Of a stretch of 64,000 nucleotides of DNA, positions 33,011-44,102 are shown piece by piece. The position numbers were made by a program, and so were the translations under genes. Each line of letters opens with the position of its first letter. Position 1 is the first letter of the stretch. The notes below the pieces were generated by a model. It was not told the origin of the DNA, made no database searches, and saw only the letters and a list, made by a program, of their open reading frames with translations. The stretch comes from Gautieria morchelliformis (lineage: Eukaryota; Basidiomycota; Agaricomycetes; Gomphales; Gomphaceae). Where the stretch lies: NCBI GenBank assembly GCA_015179125.1, contig WHVA01000172.1, positions 140,598 to 204,597 of the forward strand. The letters are read 5' to 3'.

Positions 33011-34800
33011 GTGCGGTGCTATTGTCACAACACCCCGCCGACCCTCTCACCCGTCTTCACATCACTCCCTACACCTGCACCACTCCCACTTCCAGCAGCC
33101 GCAGCCACACCAGCAGCACTCCCTCCCACCCCCCGCCCCCGGCCCCCCTTCGCACGCCCCTCCAGCCCCGCCACACTACTCCAAAATGAGTCGTTCAGGC
33201 GGCGCAGCTGCGCGGTCGACCTGCCCATGGAACGTGAACGTCGGCGGGGACACGCCGGCGGGCTGTATGCGCGGGGTGGTGCGGGTCGGTGGACGTCGGC
33301 GGGGGGTGCGGTGCATCCGGGTGCAGGTGCGGGTGCGTGGGACACGGTGGCGCGCGGGGTAGGGGGTGCGGGGGAGATGATGCGTGGGGTGAGGGTGAGG
33401 ACGGGAGCGGGACGTGCCGTGCCCCGGGATAAGGGGAGTGTGCAGGCGACACAGCGTCGCGCGCGGGGCGGGCGTAGAACGGCATAACCGGGGCGGCGGA
33501 GGCTCCGCGTCCTCCACAACCGCGTCGTCGCTCCCAATACGCGCCGCGTTCTCTTTGGCTTTCCCTTTCCCCTCCGAGGGCTCAGACGTAATCCCGCTCG
33601 CCCGACCCTCCCCCCTCACCCGACACGTCCCGCTCCTGTAGCCCTCTACTCCGGCCCCCAAGCATAACCCGCCGTTCGATGGCCTGCACGGAAGCGGAGA
33701 GCTCCTCGTCGTCTGTCGTGGTGGTGAGGAAGGCGGGGGAGGCGGGCTTGGGCTGTGAATACACGGCGTCAGTATGCGAGAAGTGGATGGGAGAAGGCAA
33801 ACGCGAAGGGGAGGAGGCGGCCCCTAGTAGAAGGAGGCGAGGAATAGAAACTTAGGGTAAAGGCAACTGAGCGAGCGCGAGGGAACGCTGCTGGAGTACA
33901 GTAGAACAAGTGGTAGCACGAAAACAAAGCAGGACAAACGAGTCACCGCGCAGTGCACACCAGCGTTTCTAGTCCTGAAAGAACGAAACAAAAACACCCG
34001 AACCAAAGACTTACAGATGGTCTCCCATCACCGTGACTGTTCCCCCGCCCCGCGATAATGCCTCTCCTTCACCTCACTGAACATCTCGAGGCTGTCAGGA
34101 CTTCCCCCACCCCGCTTCCCATCCCGATTTCCCACCCTGCCTCCCAAACTCCCCGGACTCCCCTAGCTCCATATGCAGCCCCCGCCCCCGACGCCGATGC
34201 AGCATACCGATGTCGAAAGTTGGTCGAGTACATTTCCCCGCAGGCGGGGAGGGGCGGGGGCGTATGCGCATGGGGGACGATGCTGTAGGGGACGGGGGGG
34301 GGGGCGTCCGTCGTGATGGACGAGACGGAGGGATACGTAGGCGACGATAGCACCCCAGCCGCCGCGGCGTCAAAGGGCGCCCCCGAGATGGGCGACTCGG
34401 AGAGGCTTGGCTCACCCGCGGCGGCGGCCGTCGACGCAGAACCGGATCCGCTAAGAGGGGAATGGCGGAGGCTCGCGGACTGCCAGTGGGAGGGGAACGA
34501 CGGGGAATGAGGGGAGTGGAAGGTAGGCGAGGCTGGGGCGCCGGAGGAGAGGGTGGCGCTGTTGAACGGGTGGATCGCGTTGATGGAGGTGGCGGATGGG
34601 AAGGCGGAGAAGGCTTGGGATGCCGGGACTAGGTGATGCACGGCACGGCGAACCCGACCCGGACGCCGACGGCTCGGGCGCTGCCCTGGCTGGCGCGGCG
34701 AACGACACGGGCCTGGAGCTTGATCCACGGGCGATCCCCGAGCCTGCGTGAGGCAAGATGAATCAGTCCGCGAGGCTGGGACCCGTCGGGGAGCGAGCGG
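33010..34800 (-). pseudogene. GC-rich, Pro/Ser/Ala-rich degenerate coding region, identity unknown
   Basis: Base composition rises sharply to GC-rich. On the minus strand successive pieces look coding: SINAIHPFNSATLSSGAP and HWQSASLRHSPLSGSGSAS (about 34600-34430), PIHFSHTDAVYSQPKPASPA (33790-33730) followed by a Ser/Thr/Asp-rich run, and RSTAQLRRLNDSFWSS near 33200. They lie in different frames with stops between them, and no domain is recognisable. Low-complexity composition opens long frames on both strands, so strand and exon limits are uncertain. Part of it is duplicated at 18490-18670. Confidence 0.35.
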
Positions 34801-35587
34801 GGCCTTGCTTTTGATAATGGAGGTGAAGGGTACATTGCGCACAATCACTGGTGTTACAATTGTGGAGAAAGTGGACACCTTGGAGATGTGAGTTATATTC
34901 AATATTTTAGCCTTTCTTTCTCATGACGAAACATTAAATCAGGATTGCAAGGAGGCCTCGCATAATCATGATCAGCCCAATGAATATTCAGCATTTGGTT
35001 CTTTCAACAAGCTCAGCGGACCATTCGCATCGTCCTCGTATGATGTTCCTAAGTTTGAACGACCTCCGAGAGAGTGGGAGAAAGGAGACCGATTTGACGA
35101 CGGGTATGGCTTCTCTGCCGACAACAACGTAGGTAAATGGGGTCGTGAGAATGCCAAGGCAAAAGCTCGAGAAACGCACAGGATAGCAGAGGAAGGCAAT
35201 GACAAAATTGATTGGTTCGATATGAATCGCGCCGGATCTACGAAAGAGAGTGCCAAGGCAAAACATTTCTCTCTGCCTCCCAAACCACCACCACCGACAG
35301 TCCGCTTCGGCGCACGTGACTCTGGCAGTTTTTCGAAACCACCGTTGGATTCTGGCAATCACGCATGGCACCCTTCTCAGCCATCCCTCCGGGATCGCAT
35401 AGACATGGACGACCGGCGATCTATGGAATATTCGCACAGACATAGGGACCGTAGGGAGATGAGTAGAAGAGATCGGCGAAGAGAGGAATCAGAGTCTCGA
35501 CGGCGAGACAGAGCATATTATTCGTCGCGTGATGATGAGCCACGCAGACATCACGGTAGTCGATGGCGAGGTGGGTACGATCGTTGA
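34760..35587 (+). pseudogene. 5'-truncated zinc-knuckle protein, Air1/Air2-like (TRAMP complex subunit family)
   Basis: An exon ending at 34887 contains NGGEGYIAHNHWCYNCGESG with the CCHC knuckle C-x2-C-x4-H-x4-C, completed across a 55-bp intron (GTGAGT at 34888, CAG ending 34942) by GDDCKEA. The second exon, 34943-35587, is 214 codons plus TGA and carries PREWEKGDRFDDGYGF, a Pro-rich block and an RS/RD/RR-rich tail ending HGSRWRGGYDR. Air1/Air2 proteins carry five such knuckles and recruit substrates to the nuclear TRAMP poly(A) polymerase/exosome pathway; the CYNCG..GH.GDDC knuckle is typical of their last one. The upstream knuckles are absent: the frame runs into GC-rich foreign-looking sequence with a TGA near 34755. 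It may be a truncated gene or a relocated 3' fragment. Confidence 0.6.
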
Positions 35588-36412
35588 AAGTGTAACATGC
35601 TTTTCTTGGTTATGTTGGTTGTTGGGAGGTGTACATGTACATGTACTTATGATCATGTTAACAATGTTATGTTAAAGTCAATACTGTGTCCAGGTGTGAC
35701 AAGCAGTGACTATTGCTTATATTGTGCTCTCCCAGTATGTCATTTGAGCACGCACCAGTATCACAAGGTGGTGACCCTCTGTCAATGTCTATAAAACCTT
35801 GACATCTCACCAATAATATAGGGATGATGATGGGACTGGGTGCTGCGTTGCTCGTGTCCTCTCTCTTTGACATCAAGCCCTACTTCCACCTGCAGGTCCT
35901 CAGCGTTGCTTTAACCTATTCTGTCCGGCTGTGCTCATGATTTCCTCCCTGCACAGCTGCTATTTTTAACATATTTATGGTATTTTATTTATGCATAAAT
36001 AGTTAAATACAATATATACAGCTTTCTCATCGTGTCTGATGACGAGCACGGCAGACAGGCGTCAAAATGACCTCATATTCTATTTGTCCATTTTTAGCAT
36101 ATTTGTGGTATTTTATTTATGTACAAATAGTTAAATACAAAATATATGGCTTGCTCGTCGTCAACGACGACGAGCAAGAGTGGTTTGATCGTTCCGTGGC
36201 TGGTTCCGGGGCTGGACGCCGTGTTGCTCCGGTGTTGAGGTCGGCTGACGCCGGATGACATGAGTCACACATGTCGACGACAGAGGTCCATACCTGACGC
36301 CAGCTGAAGTAGTAAGCTACTCACTGACCTGACCTCCATTCTGCGGAATAATTGGCGGAATAGACCCACCACGAGAAAAGAGTCTAGTTAGGCCTAGACC
36401 ACACATGTGGGG
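35588..36412. other. AT-rich spacer with a two-copy direct repeat
   Basis: Two copies of an approximately 60-bp AT-rich sequence (TATTTNTGGTATTTTATTTATG... AAATAGTTAAATACAA) occur at about 35965-36022 and 36095-36150. Each is followed by a TCGTCGTC/GACGACGA-type palindrome or a decayed version. No gene supported. Confidence 0.5.
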
Positions 36413-36420
36413 TGTGGGCC

Positions 36421-36744
36421 CACCTGTAGTGCCCAGTTAGTCATACCTTCTTAGCTCGGGTAACCGGCCAGGTTGCAGAGGCTAAGTAGGTATTGTTTGC
36501 AGAGAGGACCAGTACTACGAATAATACTACGTATAATTCTTACTTGGCTACAAAATGTGACTGTGGGTGAGCTATGGACACCTGTCCTACCCGTCGGAAC
36601 CACATCCAGCGTCTCGGGCCACATCTCAACTGTTCACGTGACCGTCTCCAGCGACCACCACGTCGCATCAACCACTGCCGCCGTCGTCGCACGCAGCGAG
36701 CTCAACCGGAAACTCTCCACAGCTCCAAGATTTCCGTATTTTTT
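36421..36744 (+). repeat. Left terminal inverted repeat, 324 bp
   Basis: Pairs with 44209-44108 and then 39546-39325 on the opposite strand. It also reads as an open frame in places, an artefact of composition. Confidence 0.85.
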
Positions 36745-36774
36745 AGTGAGTTATGCCTCCTTAAACCTCCAGTA

Positions 36775-37105
36775 TCAAACCCTCTTCCATTGATGCATTT
36801 GCTTCACCTGATGCTGCCAATATTTCGTCTGTCTTCCCCCGTGCAACGTGCAACGACATCTTGCAATTCTTGAAAGATCTCACTGAAGGTTTGTGTGTAA
36901 CTCTATTGTCCATACCGACACTAACCAACCTTTAGGTATCATTCGCAAACACACCATGTCAGCCCTTCTCATTTTTATCACAGAGAACGCCGCACTTCCG
37001 CATGGCAGGCCCCAGGACCGTGTGCTGGGGAAGCTCAATCTCATATTATTTGACATCACTGGCACGCTTCATGGTTATTACAGTGACAATACGCAGGTAT
37101 GTTTT
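36775..37105 (+). other. Coding-like segment inside the long-TIR element
   Basis: Plus-strand frames ASPDAANISSVFPRATCNDI then a GTTTGT...TTTAG intron-like gap (about 36891-36934) and ENAALPHGRPQDRVLGKLNL suggest two exons of an unidentified gene fragment. No domain was recognised and there is no clear start or stop. Confidence 0.25.
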
Positions 37106-37434
37106 CTATTGCGTATCACCATCGCTGTTCCGCTAGCTTACACATTTTGAAGACATTTGCGCTCGAGGTAATTTATATCCTCTCAGCCATTATCACTTAT
37201 TGATGCTGCAACACCACGATCTGGCAGGTGGCACATGGATAAATCAACTTTTGTGACATCCTAAAGGCGGGTCTTATCTACAATGAATATACCAAGTTGC
37301 CCACAAATGATCGAGTTCGCGTGAAATGTGAATAAAATCTTTCCGATGCATTTCGCGTTGGGAGACAAACAATGCATCTAGTCCCAAAGCTCGACGACGT
37401 ATCCTTCTTCCAATCCATCCAGTATGGTCTGAAG

Positions 37435-38500
37435 CTATCCGTTCGCAGTGGTTTCGATACCAGAATGTAAATGGTTTGACTTTCTCGAGAGATCGAAGTC
37501 AACCACACGCCATTGATGCTTGTGGCCGTGATAAGGGCAGACAATACTCTTGTCTGTCGCAGGTGCCGCCAAGATATTTCTCCATCGGATGTCAGTATGT
37601 TCGATACTGAATCGACCCATGTCGCTGTATATTTCACGAACATCTGGTCTGCATAACAAAGGATGTTCAGAAGCATGCATAGTTAGAGCTGGCCAGACGA
37701 ACTTGAATGCATCCAACGGAACACCTATGGGCATCACGTCCCCGAGTCTTTCTAAGACCAAGACTGAAAGAAAGGTCTTGTCGCTGCGGTTGCACACTGA
37801 GGCCGGATCGGCACGAGTTGGTGTGATGATTCGGGCACGTTTATCTCGACGTTCTTGTCTTAACTTCTCCCTTAACTTCCACCTTTCATCATTGCGCTTA
37901 AATACCGCTTCCCAGCTGAATTCTTCCATCACCAGATCATCAGAATCTGTCCATGCGTAGAGGTCCCATGTATCATCCGTGTCGCCGTCATCCTCACTTG
38001 GGCTGGCCTCGCCCCGAATGTCTACCTCCTCATCGCAATCCGCATCAGACTTTGCCCAATCCAATACCTCGCTATTCTGCTCGATTTCAGCGGTAAAGAA
38101 TCCATAGCAGCGTGCGATGGCTACTCCCTGAATATCCTCCATCTCTTCGTAAAACCAGGCCTCATGAACCAGGTCGTCAGAACAGCGCCGAGCAGCGACT
38201 TTTATTACAAGGGATGGAAGAGTGTTTACAAAGATTCTATAAATTTTAACCACCATGCGACGCGAGCCTGGCTCGTGTATGGCATGGCTCACCATGAGTA
38301 CCTAGGCGCAGGGCTTGCACCGCACTCCCGCCTGCGTTGAAGTTCCGCGCACGATGAGGATGGACTGGCCGACAATGGGGAGCACAACGCAGGCGGCAGC
38401 GGCGGCGTCGGGCCCGGCCCACAAAGCACCGGTGGGATGTCCGCTGAACACAGGTTAGCGTGGAGGGGGAATGTTTGGACACCGGGTATGAAGACCACGG
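37435..38500 (-). CDS. Protein-kinase-like protein (basidiomycete atypical kinase family)
   Basis: A frame from ATG 38295 to stop 37435-37437 gives 286 aa; an in-phase-shifted upstream segment (38498-38289, with TFPLHANLCSADIPPVLCGP) probably belongs to an earlier exon. Kinase-like landmarks: SLVIKVAA with Lys32 at the beta-3 position, HEAWFYEEM with a likely alpha-C Glu, VLVLERLG at the hinge, HTDIRWRNIL at 233-242 replacing the HRD...N catalytic loop, and VVDFDLS at 264-270 replacing DFG. A 100-residue acidic/basic insert (ASPSEDDGDTDDTWDLYAW) separates the lobes. Such divergent kinases are common in mushroom genomes and mostly uncharacterised. It lies between the inverted repeats of a transposon-like element. 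Confidence 0.6.
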
Positions 38501-38509
38501 CTGTGACAA

Positions 38510-39324
38510 GCTAGTAAGACGAGGATTCATTCAGTGAGCAGCTCAACTACAGGGTGGTTTCACATACTGGTAATCACCTGCAGTGATCGGGAGTTGATTC
38601 TCACAGACTGGGCATCGTTGGTTCCGAGCTCTGTGGTATCTGTATCGCGGAACCCACTCGGTTGGCACTCGGCTGCGTGACAAAGGGAAGATATCTTGAT
38701 CGTCGGACCCTTTCTCCACGATAGCACTCAACAGCGTGACACAGGGACGTATCACAAGGGTCCATGCTGATACCTGACGATTATAAGACGAGACTTGTCG
38801 TCCGGAACTTGATTCAGTACATACCTGTCCGAAAGTCCTCGTAGCGGGACCTGTAAGATGATTACTAGTGCAAACCGCCCAGTTCCTTGGAATGTGTTAC
38901 ACACTAAAGTCAGCATGGCTACGGCTGATGATAAGTTCCGTCATTGAAACAAAGTACCCAAATATAAATATCCCTGATACTAAAACGCCCATGCAGGTGG
39001 TAGCGTTGGCGTGTTAACGAGGAACTAGGAATACGGGGTTGGAATCACTGACAGTCAAGTATGGCGGGTAGCCAACCCCCACCACGGCGGTATGCATCGA
39101 GGACTAAGAGCTGCAATACGCCCCCACCCAGAGGCTGGCACATCCACCCCAAACATGAAGAAGAGAGGGCGCATCGCGGTTGAGTATGGGGCTCAATCTC
39201 GGGGAGAACCTGTCGTTCCTCGTGAGTAAGGCATGAGAAAGTAGATATGTAAATACATACTTTTGAGTTTACTTACTGTACCACAAATGGACAAGCTGAG
39301 TTGGGTCAAGCAGGAGGCATATTA
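38510..39324. other. Internal sequence of the long-TIR element upstream of the kinase gene
   Basis: A minus-strand segment near 38640-38580 reads YHRARNQRCPVCENQLPITA, containing a CxxC that could be part of an N-terminal exon of the kinase gene, but splicing could not be worked out. Nothing else is recognised. Confidence 0.3.
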
Positions 39325-39546
39325 AAAAAAGCCAGAAGTTTTGGAGCTATAGAGATTCACCGGTTGAGCTCGCTGCGTGCGACGACGGCGGCAGTGGTTG
39401 ATGCGACGTGGCGGTCGCTGGAGATGGTCACGTGAACAGTTGAGACGTGGCCCAAGACGCTGGATGTGGTTCCGACGGGTAGGACAGGTGTCCATAGCTC
39501 ACCCACAGTCACATTTTGTAGCCAAGTAAGAATTATACGTAGTATT

Positions 39547-39728
39547 TGTTGCTATTGGTTATGCGCGTTGATTAGTCAGTCCCTTGCAGCTACATAGTAG
39601 TCGGAATTCGAAGGTAGAACTCTATTCGGTGATTTTACCTTCGAACTCAGGTGCGTGCATATTACTTACCCTACGTAGAGATCACAATAATCTTATTCGG
39701 TGATTCTACCTTCGAACTCAGTTTAATA
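39547..39728 (+). repeat. Copia-2 5' LTR (long form)
   Basis: Contains two copies of TATTCGGTGATTYTACCTTCG; the 3' LTR has one, which accounts for the 71-bp length difference. Confidence 0.9.
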
Positions 39729-39786
39729 GGTTATGGGCCCCGTGCCTTAATCGAAGGAAAAGAAACCCATCCGAAATTCGCCCATC

Positions 39787-42435
39787 ATGTCGGACTCAGA
39801 GACCGAGAACCACGCAAGAGGAATCAAACTCACGAGCACCAACTACAACACGTGGATGGTTGCGATGCAAGGGAAATTGATGACTGTCAACGCGTGGCGA
39901 ATAGTCACAGAAGACTCGAAGAAACCAACCGACGCAGCGCTGATAGAAAAGTGGCTATTGAAGAGGGAAGAAGCCGCCGGCATTTTACTGAAATCGCTAT
40001 CCCACACACAGTACGTCCACATCGAGGGCGCGATGGACGATCCAGTCGAGATGTGGAAGAAACTGAAAGCGGCTCACCGATCCCAAGTGGCGAATAGCCG
40101 CTTCCACGCAATACAGAAACTGCTGAACATACGAAAGGAGGACGCGGAATCCCTTACAGACTACATCACCCGGATAAACACAGCCACTAACGATCTCATA
40201 GCTCTAGCACCCAGCGCCCTCACCGTCCAGAATATCGTCGATGAAATTGGAGTTCACGCGGCCATCGCTGGACTCGACCAAGTCGAGTACGACGCGTTCA
40301 CATCATCCCTACTCCTGATCGGCACACTTGATCGCACCACCGTCTCCACGGCCTTCCGGAACGAGGATATGAAGCGTCAAGCGAACTTAGTGTCATCAGG
40401 AACGGCACTCACCATAGCTAGAGGAAAGAAGACCACCGTCCAAACATGCAAGAAACGAGGCCACTCAGCAGACCAATGCTGGATCGTCCATCCAGAACTT
40501 CGACCAACGCGATTGAGGCATGACGGAAAGAGTGCAAACCGAGCGAAGGAGAGCGCTGAGGAGAATATACCTGACTCAGTAACACAAGAACTCGCCGGAA
40601 ACGCAAGTTTGTGGCCCCTACCCTCATCATCCACCAGCGACAACGCTGACTTACATTGGAACACAGATACAGGCGCCACTAGCCATATGACGCCGCATCG
40701 CCACTGGTTCCGTGATTACGAACCATATCGCGTACCCATTCGACTGGCAACAAATGAGGTAGTGTACTCAGCGGGAAAGGGCCGAATTTTATTTGCACCC
40801 ATAATAAATGGGAAGGTGGCGCAAAATGTTATTCTCTCGAAAGTCTTACACGTACCTTCTCTCCAAAACAATCTACTCGCTGTTCTGCACCTCACCACAC
40901 ATCATGAATTCACAGTCAGCATTGTAAAGGATCGCATCTCGTTCTTCCAGGGAGGGTACTTGCGTTTTTACGCTGCAGTGCGGAACGGCACAGGTTACCT
41001 GATAGGAAACACCATACCCAGCTCAGCACAGGCTCTTGTTGCCACATCGTTAGAGGATCGCTCGCTATGGCACAAACGGCTTGCCCATATTGGATCGGCA
41101 CGTCTGGAGAGACTGCTAGATCATGACATGGCTCATGGGATAAGAATAAGTTCACAGGCAAACATACCGACCATCTGTGAGCCTTGCATTGCCGCGAAGC
41201 AACATCGTGACCCCTTCCCAAAAAGGACTGACAGCCGTGCCTCGAAACCACTCGACCTCATTGTTTCAGATGTACACGGACCACTACCAGTCTGTACTGC
41301 ATCCGGGCATCGCTACTGGATAACGTTCATGGACGATCATACGAGATATAGATGCGTATACCTTCTAAGAACAAAGGACGAGGCTTTTGATGCGTATCTT
41401 GCCTACGAAGCATTTTCCGAGAACCAAACGAGCTCGAGGGTGAGAAGGTTCAGAGACGACAAAGGTGGAGAATACATAGGACGAAAGTGGGATGAACACT
41501 TCAAACGCCGAGGCATAATTCACGAGCACACTACGAAAGCCACACCACAACAAAATGGAATCTCAGAGCGTACAAATTGTACCCTCATTGAGGGAACGGT
41601 CGCGCTGCTACAGCAAGCTCGCCTACCAGCAATGATGTGGGGGGACGCCCTGAAACTATTAGTGCGTATCATCAACGCCACTCCAACTGCTGCTCCACCA
41701 CACATGACACCCTATGAAGCCTGGAATGGTCACAAGCCAGACCTTGGTATGCTCCGCACGTTTGGATGCACCACCTACGTCCATGTGCAGAAAGAAGACC
41801 GAAATGGATCGCAACCAAGGACTCGAAGGTGCATATACCTTGGTTTTGAAACTGGGTACAAGGGCTGGCGCTGCTATGATCCTATCACAAAACGCACTGT
41901 TATATCTCACGATGTTATCTTCAATGAATCCGAATTCCCAGGATTATCCACGTCAAGTCCCACTAACCATGAGTCTCTCCTGCCTGCGCCCATGCTAACC
42001 CCAAGGGAGGCGGCCGTTCCACCAGATATCGTTCAAGATCTGCAAGATCCACACCCTGCACCCGACCCCCCTAACGAAGACCTCGAAGACCAACCCGTCC
42101 CCAATCCAGATCCACCACCTCCTATCCCACCAGTCCCAGATCAACCACACTTGCCCGTCGACGAGCCCCGCCGTTCAAGCAGAAATACGACTTGGATCGA
42201 CTACCGACATCTCCACGACCCATTCTTCAGACCACGTCCACCACCAGACCATGACTCAGTCCCTGAGGGGGGTGCAGCAGTGATCATGTCCATCATAGAA
42301 GCCTTAGAATTCATCAACGATGAACAAGCCACTCCCAGCGGCAGCATATCGTCACCAGGATCCATCGAAATAGCCCTGAATGCAACAATCAAGGACGATA
42401 GGGTCCCCAAAACCTTTGCAGAAGCGATGCGATGA
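39787..42435 (+). pseudogene. Copia-2 gag-protease-integrase
   Basis: 882 codons from ATG 39787. The gag region (LTSTNYNTWMVAMQGKLM and following) ends with a zinc knuckle that lacks its first Cys (VQTCKKRGHSADQC near 40440). Protease motif TDTGATSHMTPH near 40667. GAG_pre-integrase LWHKRLAHIGSARL with CEPC. Integrase D-D-E: FMDDHTRY (41329), RDDKGGEY (41453), NGISERTN (41555). A Pro-rich linker precedes the RT. TGA at 42433-42435 follows EAMR; the frame continues beyond it directly into the RT, so this is a nonsense lesion within one polyprotein. Confidence 0.9.
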
Positions 42436-43964
42436 TCCGACAACCAACTGTGGAAAGGGTCAACAGATGCGGAGATCCAAGCACTTCTAAACAATGGGAC
42501 ATGGGAGCTCGTGCGGCTGCCACCTGGAGAAAAAGCCATTGGGTCGAGATGGGTGTTCCAAATAAAACTTCACTCAGATGGATCCCTGGACAAGTACAAG
42601 AGCCGTCTAGTAGCAAAAGGGTATACCCAACGACCAGGCATTGATTATGACGAAGTGTTCGCTCCCACAGCAAGGTGGGCTTCCTTGCACACCATACTGG
42701 CTCAAGGAGCACTCCAAGGAGCGCACATTGAATCGGTCGACATCTCAAATGCCTATCTCAATGGGATACTGGGCGATGATGCCAATATTTACATGGAACA
42801 GCCAGAAGGATACCATCAAGGGGGAAAAGACTGGGTATGCAAACTAAAGAGAGGACTTTACGGGCTTAAACAGAGTGGGAGGCTATGGTACGAGCGACTC
42901 GGGGCCGCGCTAGAAAGCCTAGGATTCAACCGTCTCCAATCGGATCCGAGCGTTTACATCTGGACGAACGAGGCCACAAAGATTGTCATCCCAGTTTTTG
43001 TCGACGACCTAACTCTAGTATCAAATTCTAAACCAGATCTCGACCGAATAAAGGCGAACTCGCCAAGATATTCAAACTAAAAGATCTGGGGGCAACGACG
43101 TCACTACTGGGTGTAGAAGTGGATTACAATCGCTCACAGAAGACACTGAAGCTCTCGCAGAAACAGTATATAAAGAATATCCTAGAGCGGTTCCACATGG
43201 AAGACTGCCGCCCAGTCTTCACACCCATGACCCCTGGCTTAAACTTAAGTTCAGCCATGGGACTGTCGACCCCGGAAGAGATAGAGGAAATGCGAAATAC
43301 ACCATACCTGAACGCAGTCGGCGCATTAAACTATCTTGCGATAGCAACCCGCCCCGACATCGCATACACCGTAGGATGCCTTGCACGCTTCAACTCAAAC
43401 CCTGGTCCTGCGCACTGGGCGGCCGTGAAGCATCTCCTACGATATCTGCAAGGAACTGTAGACATTGCACTCACCTTTGCTCCTAACAACTCGACCGAAG
43501 CATTCCAGACGTGGACGGACGCTGACCACGGAGGAAATCCCAACAACGGCAGGTCAACCTCTGGATTCCTAGCCAAAGTCGGAACAGGGGCGGTCAGCTG
43601 GGCCAGCAAATTACAGAATATAGTCACGCTTTCTACGACAGAAGCCGAATTTGTCGCCGCCACCCTAGCTGGAACCGAGATCGTATGGTTGCAGAACCTA
43701 TTCGACGAACTCGGATCCAAAATCGAGAGGCCATCCTGTCTCTACATAGACAACCAATCCGCCCTGTCCGTAGCCAAAAATCCAGAGAACCATGGGCGTA
43801 TGAAGCACCTCGACCTTCGGTTCTTTTGGTTACGTGAGAAAGTCGCAGAAAAGGTCATCCGAGTAGGCTACGTACCTACAAAGGATATGCCAGCGGATCT
43901 ATTGACAAAGGTGCTACCCCGCGAGTCATTGGAACGACATCGACGCGCTATGGGACTCTTCTAG
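42436..43964 (+). pseudogene. Copia-2 reverse transcriptase and RNase H
   Basis: RT motifs KAIGSRWVFQIK, KSRLVAKGYTQ, SVDISNAYLNG and VFVDDL (about 43002) are in the frame of gag. Near 43056 a small indel (IKANSPRY in place of the expected IKGELAKIF) shifts the frame, ending it at 43078-43080; the other frame continues LKDLGATTSLLGVEV. RNase H motifs TDADHGG, STTEAEF and DNQSAL follow, and the stop is 43962-43964. Two lesions in about 4 kb of coding sequence suggest a fairly recent loss of function. Confidence 0.9.
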
Positions 43965-43991
43965 TTGAGAGCTTGACTTCGTCAGGGGGTG

Positions 43992-44102
43992 TGTTGCTAT
44001 TGGTTATGCGCGTTGATTAGTCAGTCCCTTGCAGCTACATAGTAGTCGGAGTTCGAAGGTAGAACTCTATTCGGTGATTCTACCTTCGAACTCAGTTTAA
44101 TA
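43992..44102 (+). repeat. Copia-2 3' LTR (short form)
   Basis: Same ends as the 5' LTR, lacking 71 bp between two 20-odd-base direct repeats. Confidence 0.9.

Larger units (their letters stand above)
39547..44102 (+). mobile_element. Copia-2 LTR retrotransposon, inserted in a TIR (TSD GTATT)
   Basis: 5' LTR 39547-39728 (182 bp), 3' LTR 43992-44102 (111 bp); GTATT at 39542-39546 and 44103-44107. LTRs begin TGTTGCTATTGG and end TTTAATA, a TG...TA end rather than TG...CA. Primer-binding site GGTTATGGGCCCCG at 39729, the half-tRNA-iMet type. Polypurine tract CAGGGGG just before 43992. Encodes gag-pol in the order gag, PR, IN, RT, RNase H, broken by one TGA and one frameshift. Confidence 0.95.

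Noticed and set aside
33025..33537. 170-codon Pro/Arg-rich minus-strand frame as an independent gene
   Set aside because: High GC opens frames on both strands; no ATG context, splice sites or domain could be tied to it, so it is only mentioned in the degenerate region.
36421..39546. Simple foldback or palindrome instead of a transposon
   Set aside because: The 8-bp direct duplication just outside both arms is better explained by transposition of the whole unit, though the superfamily remains open.
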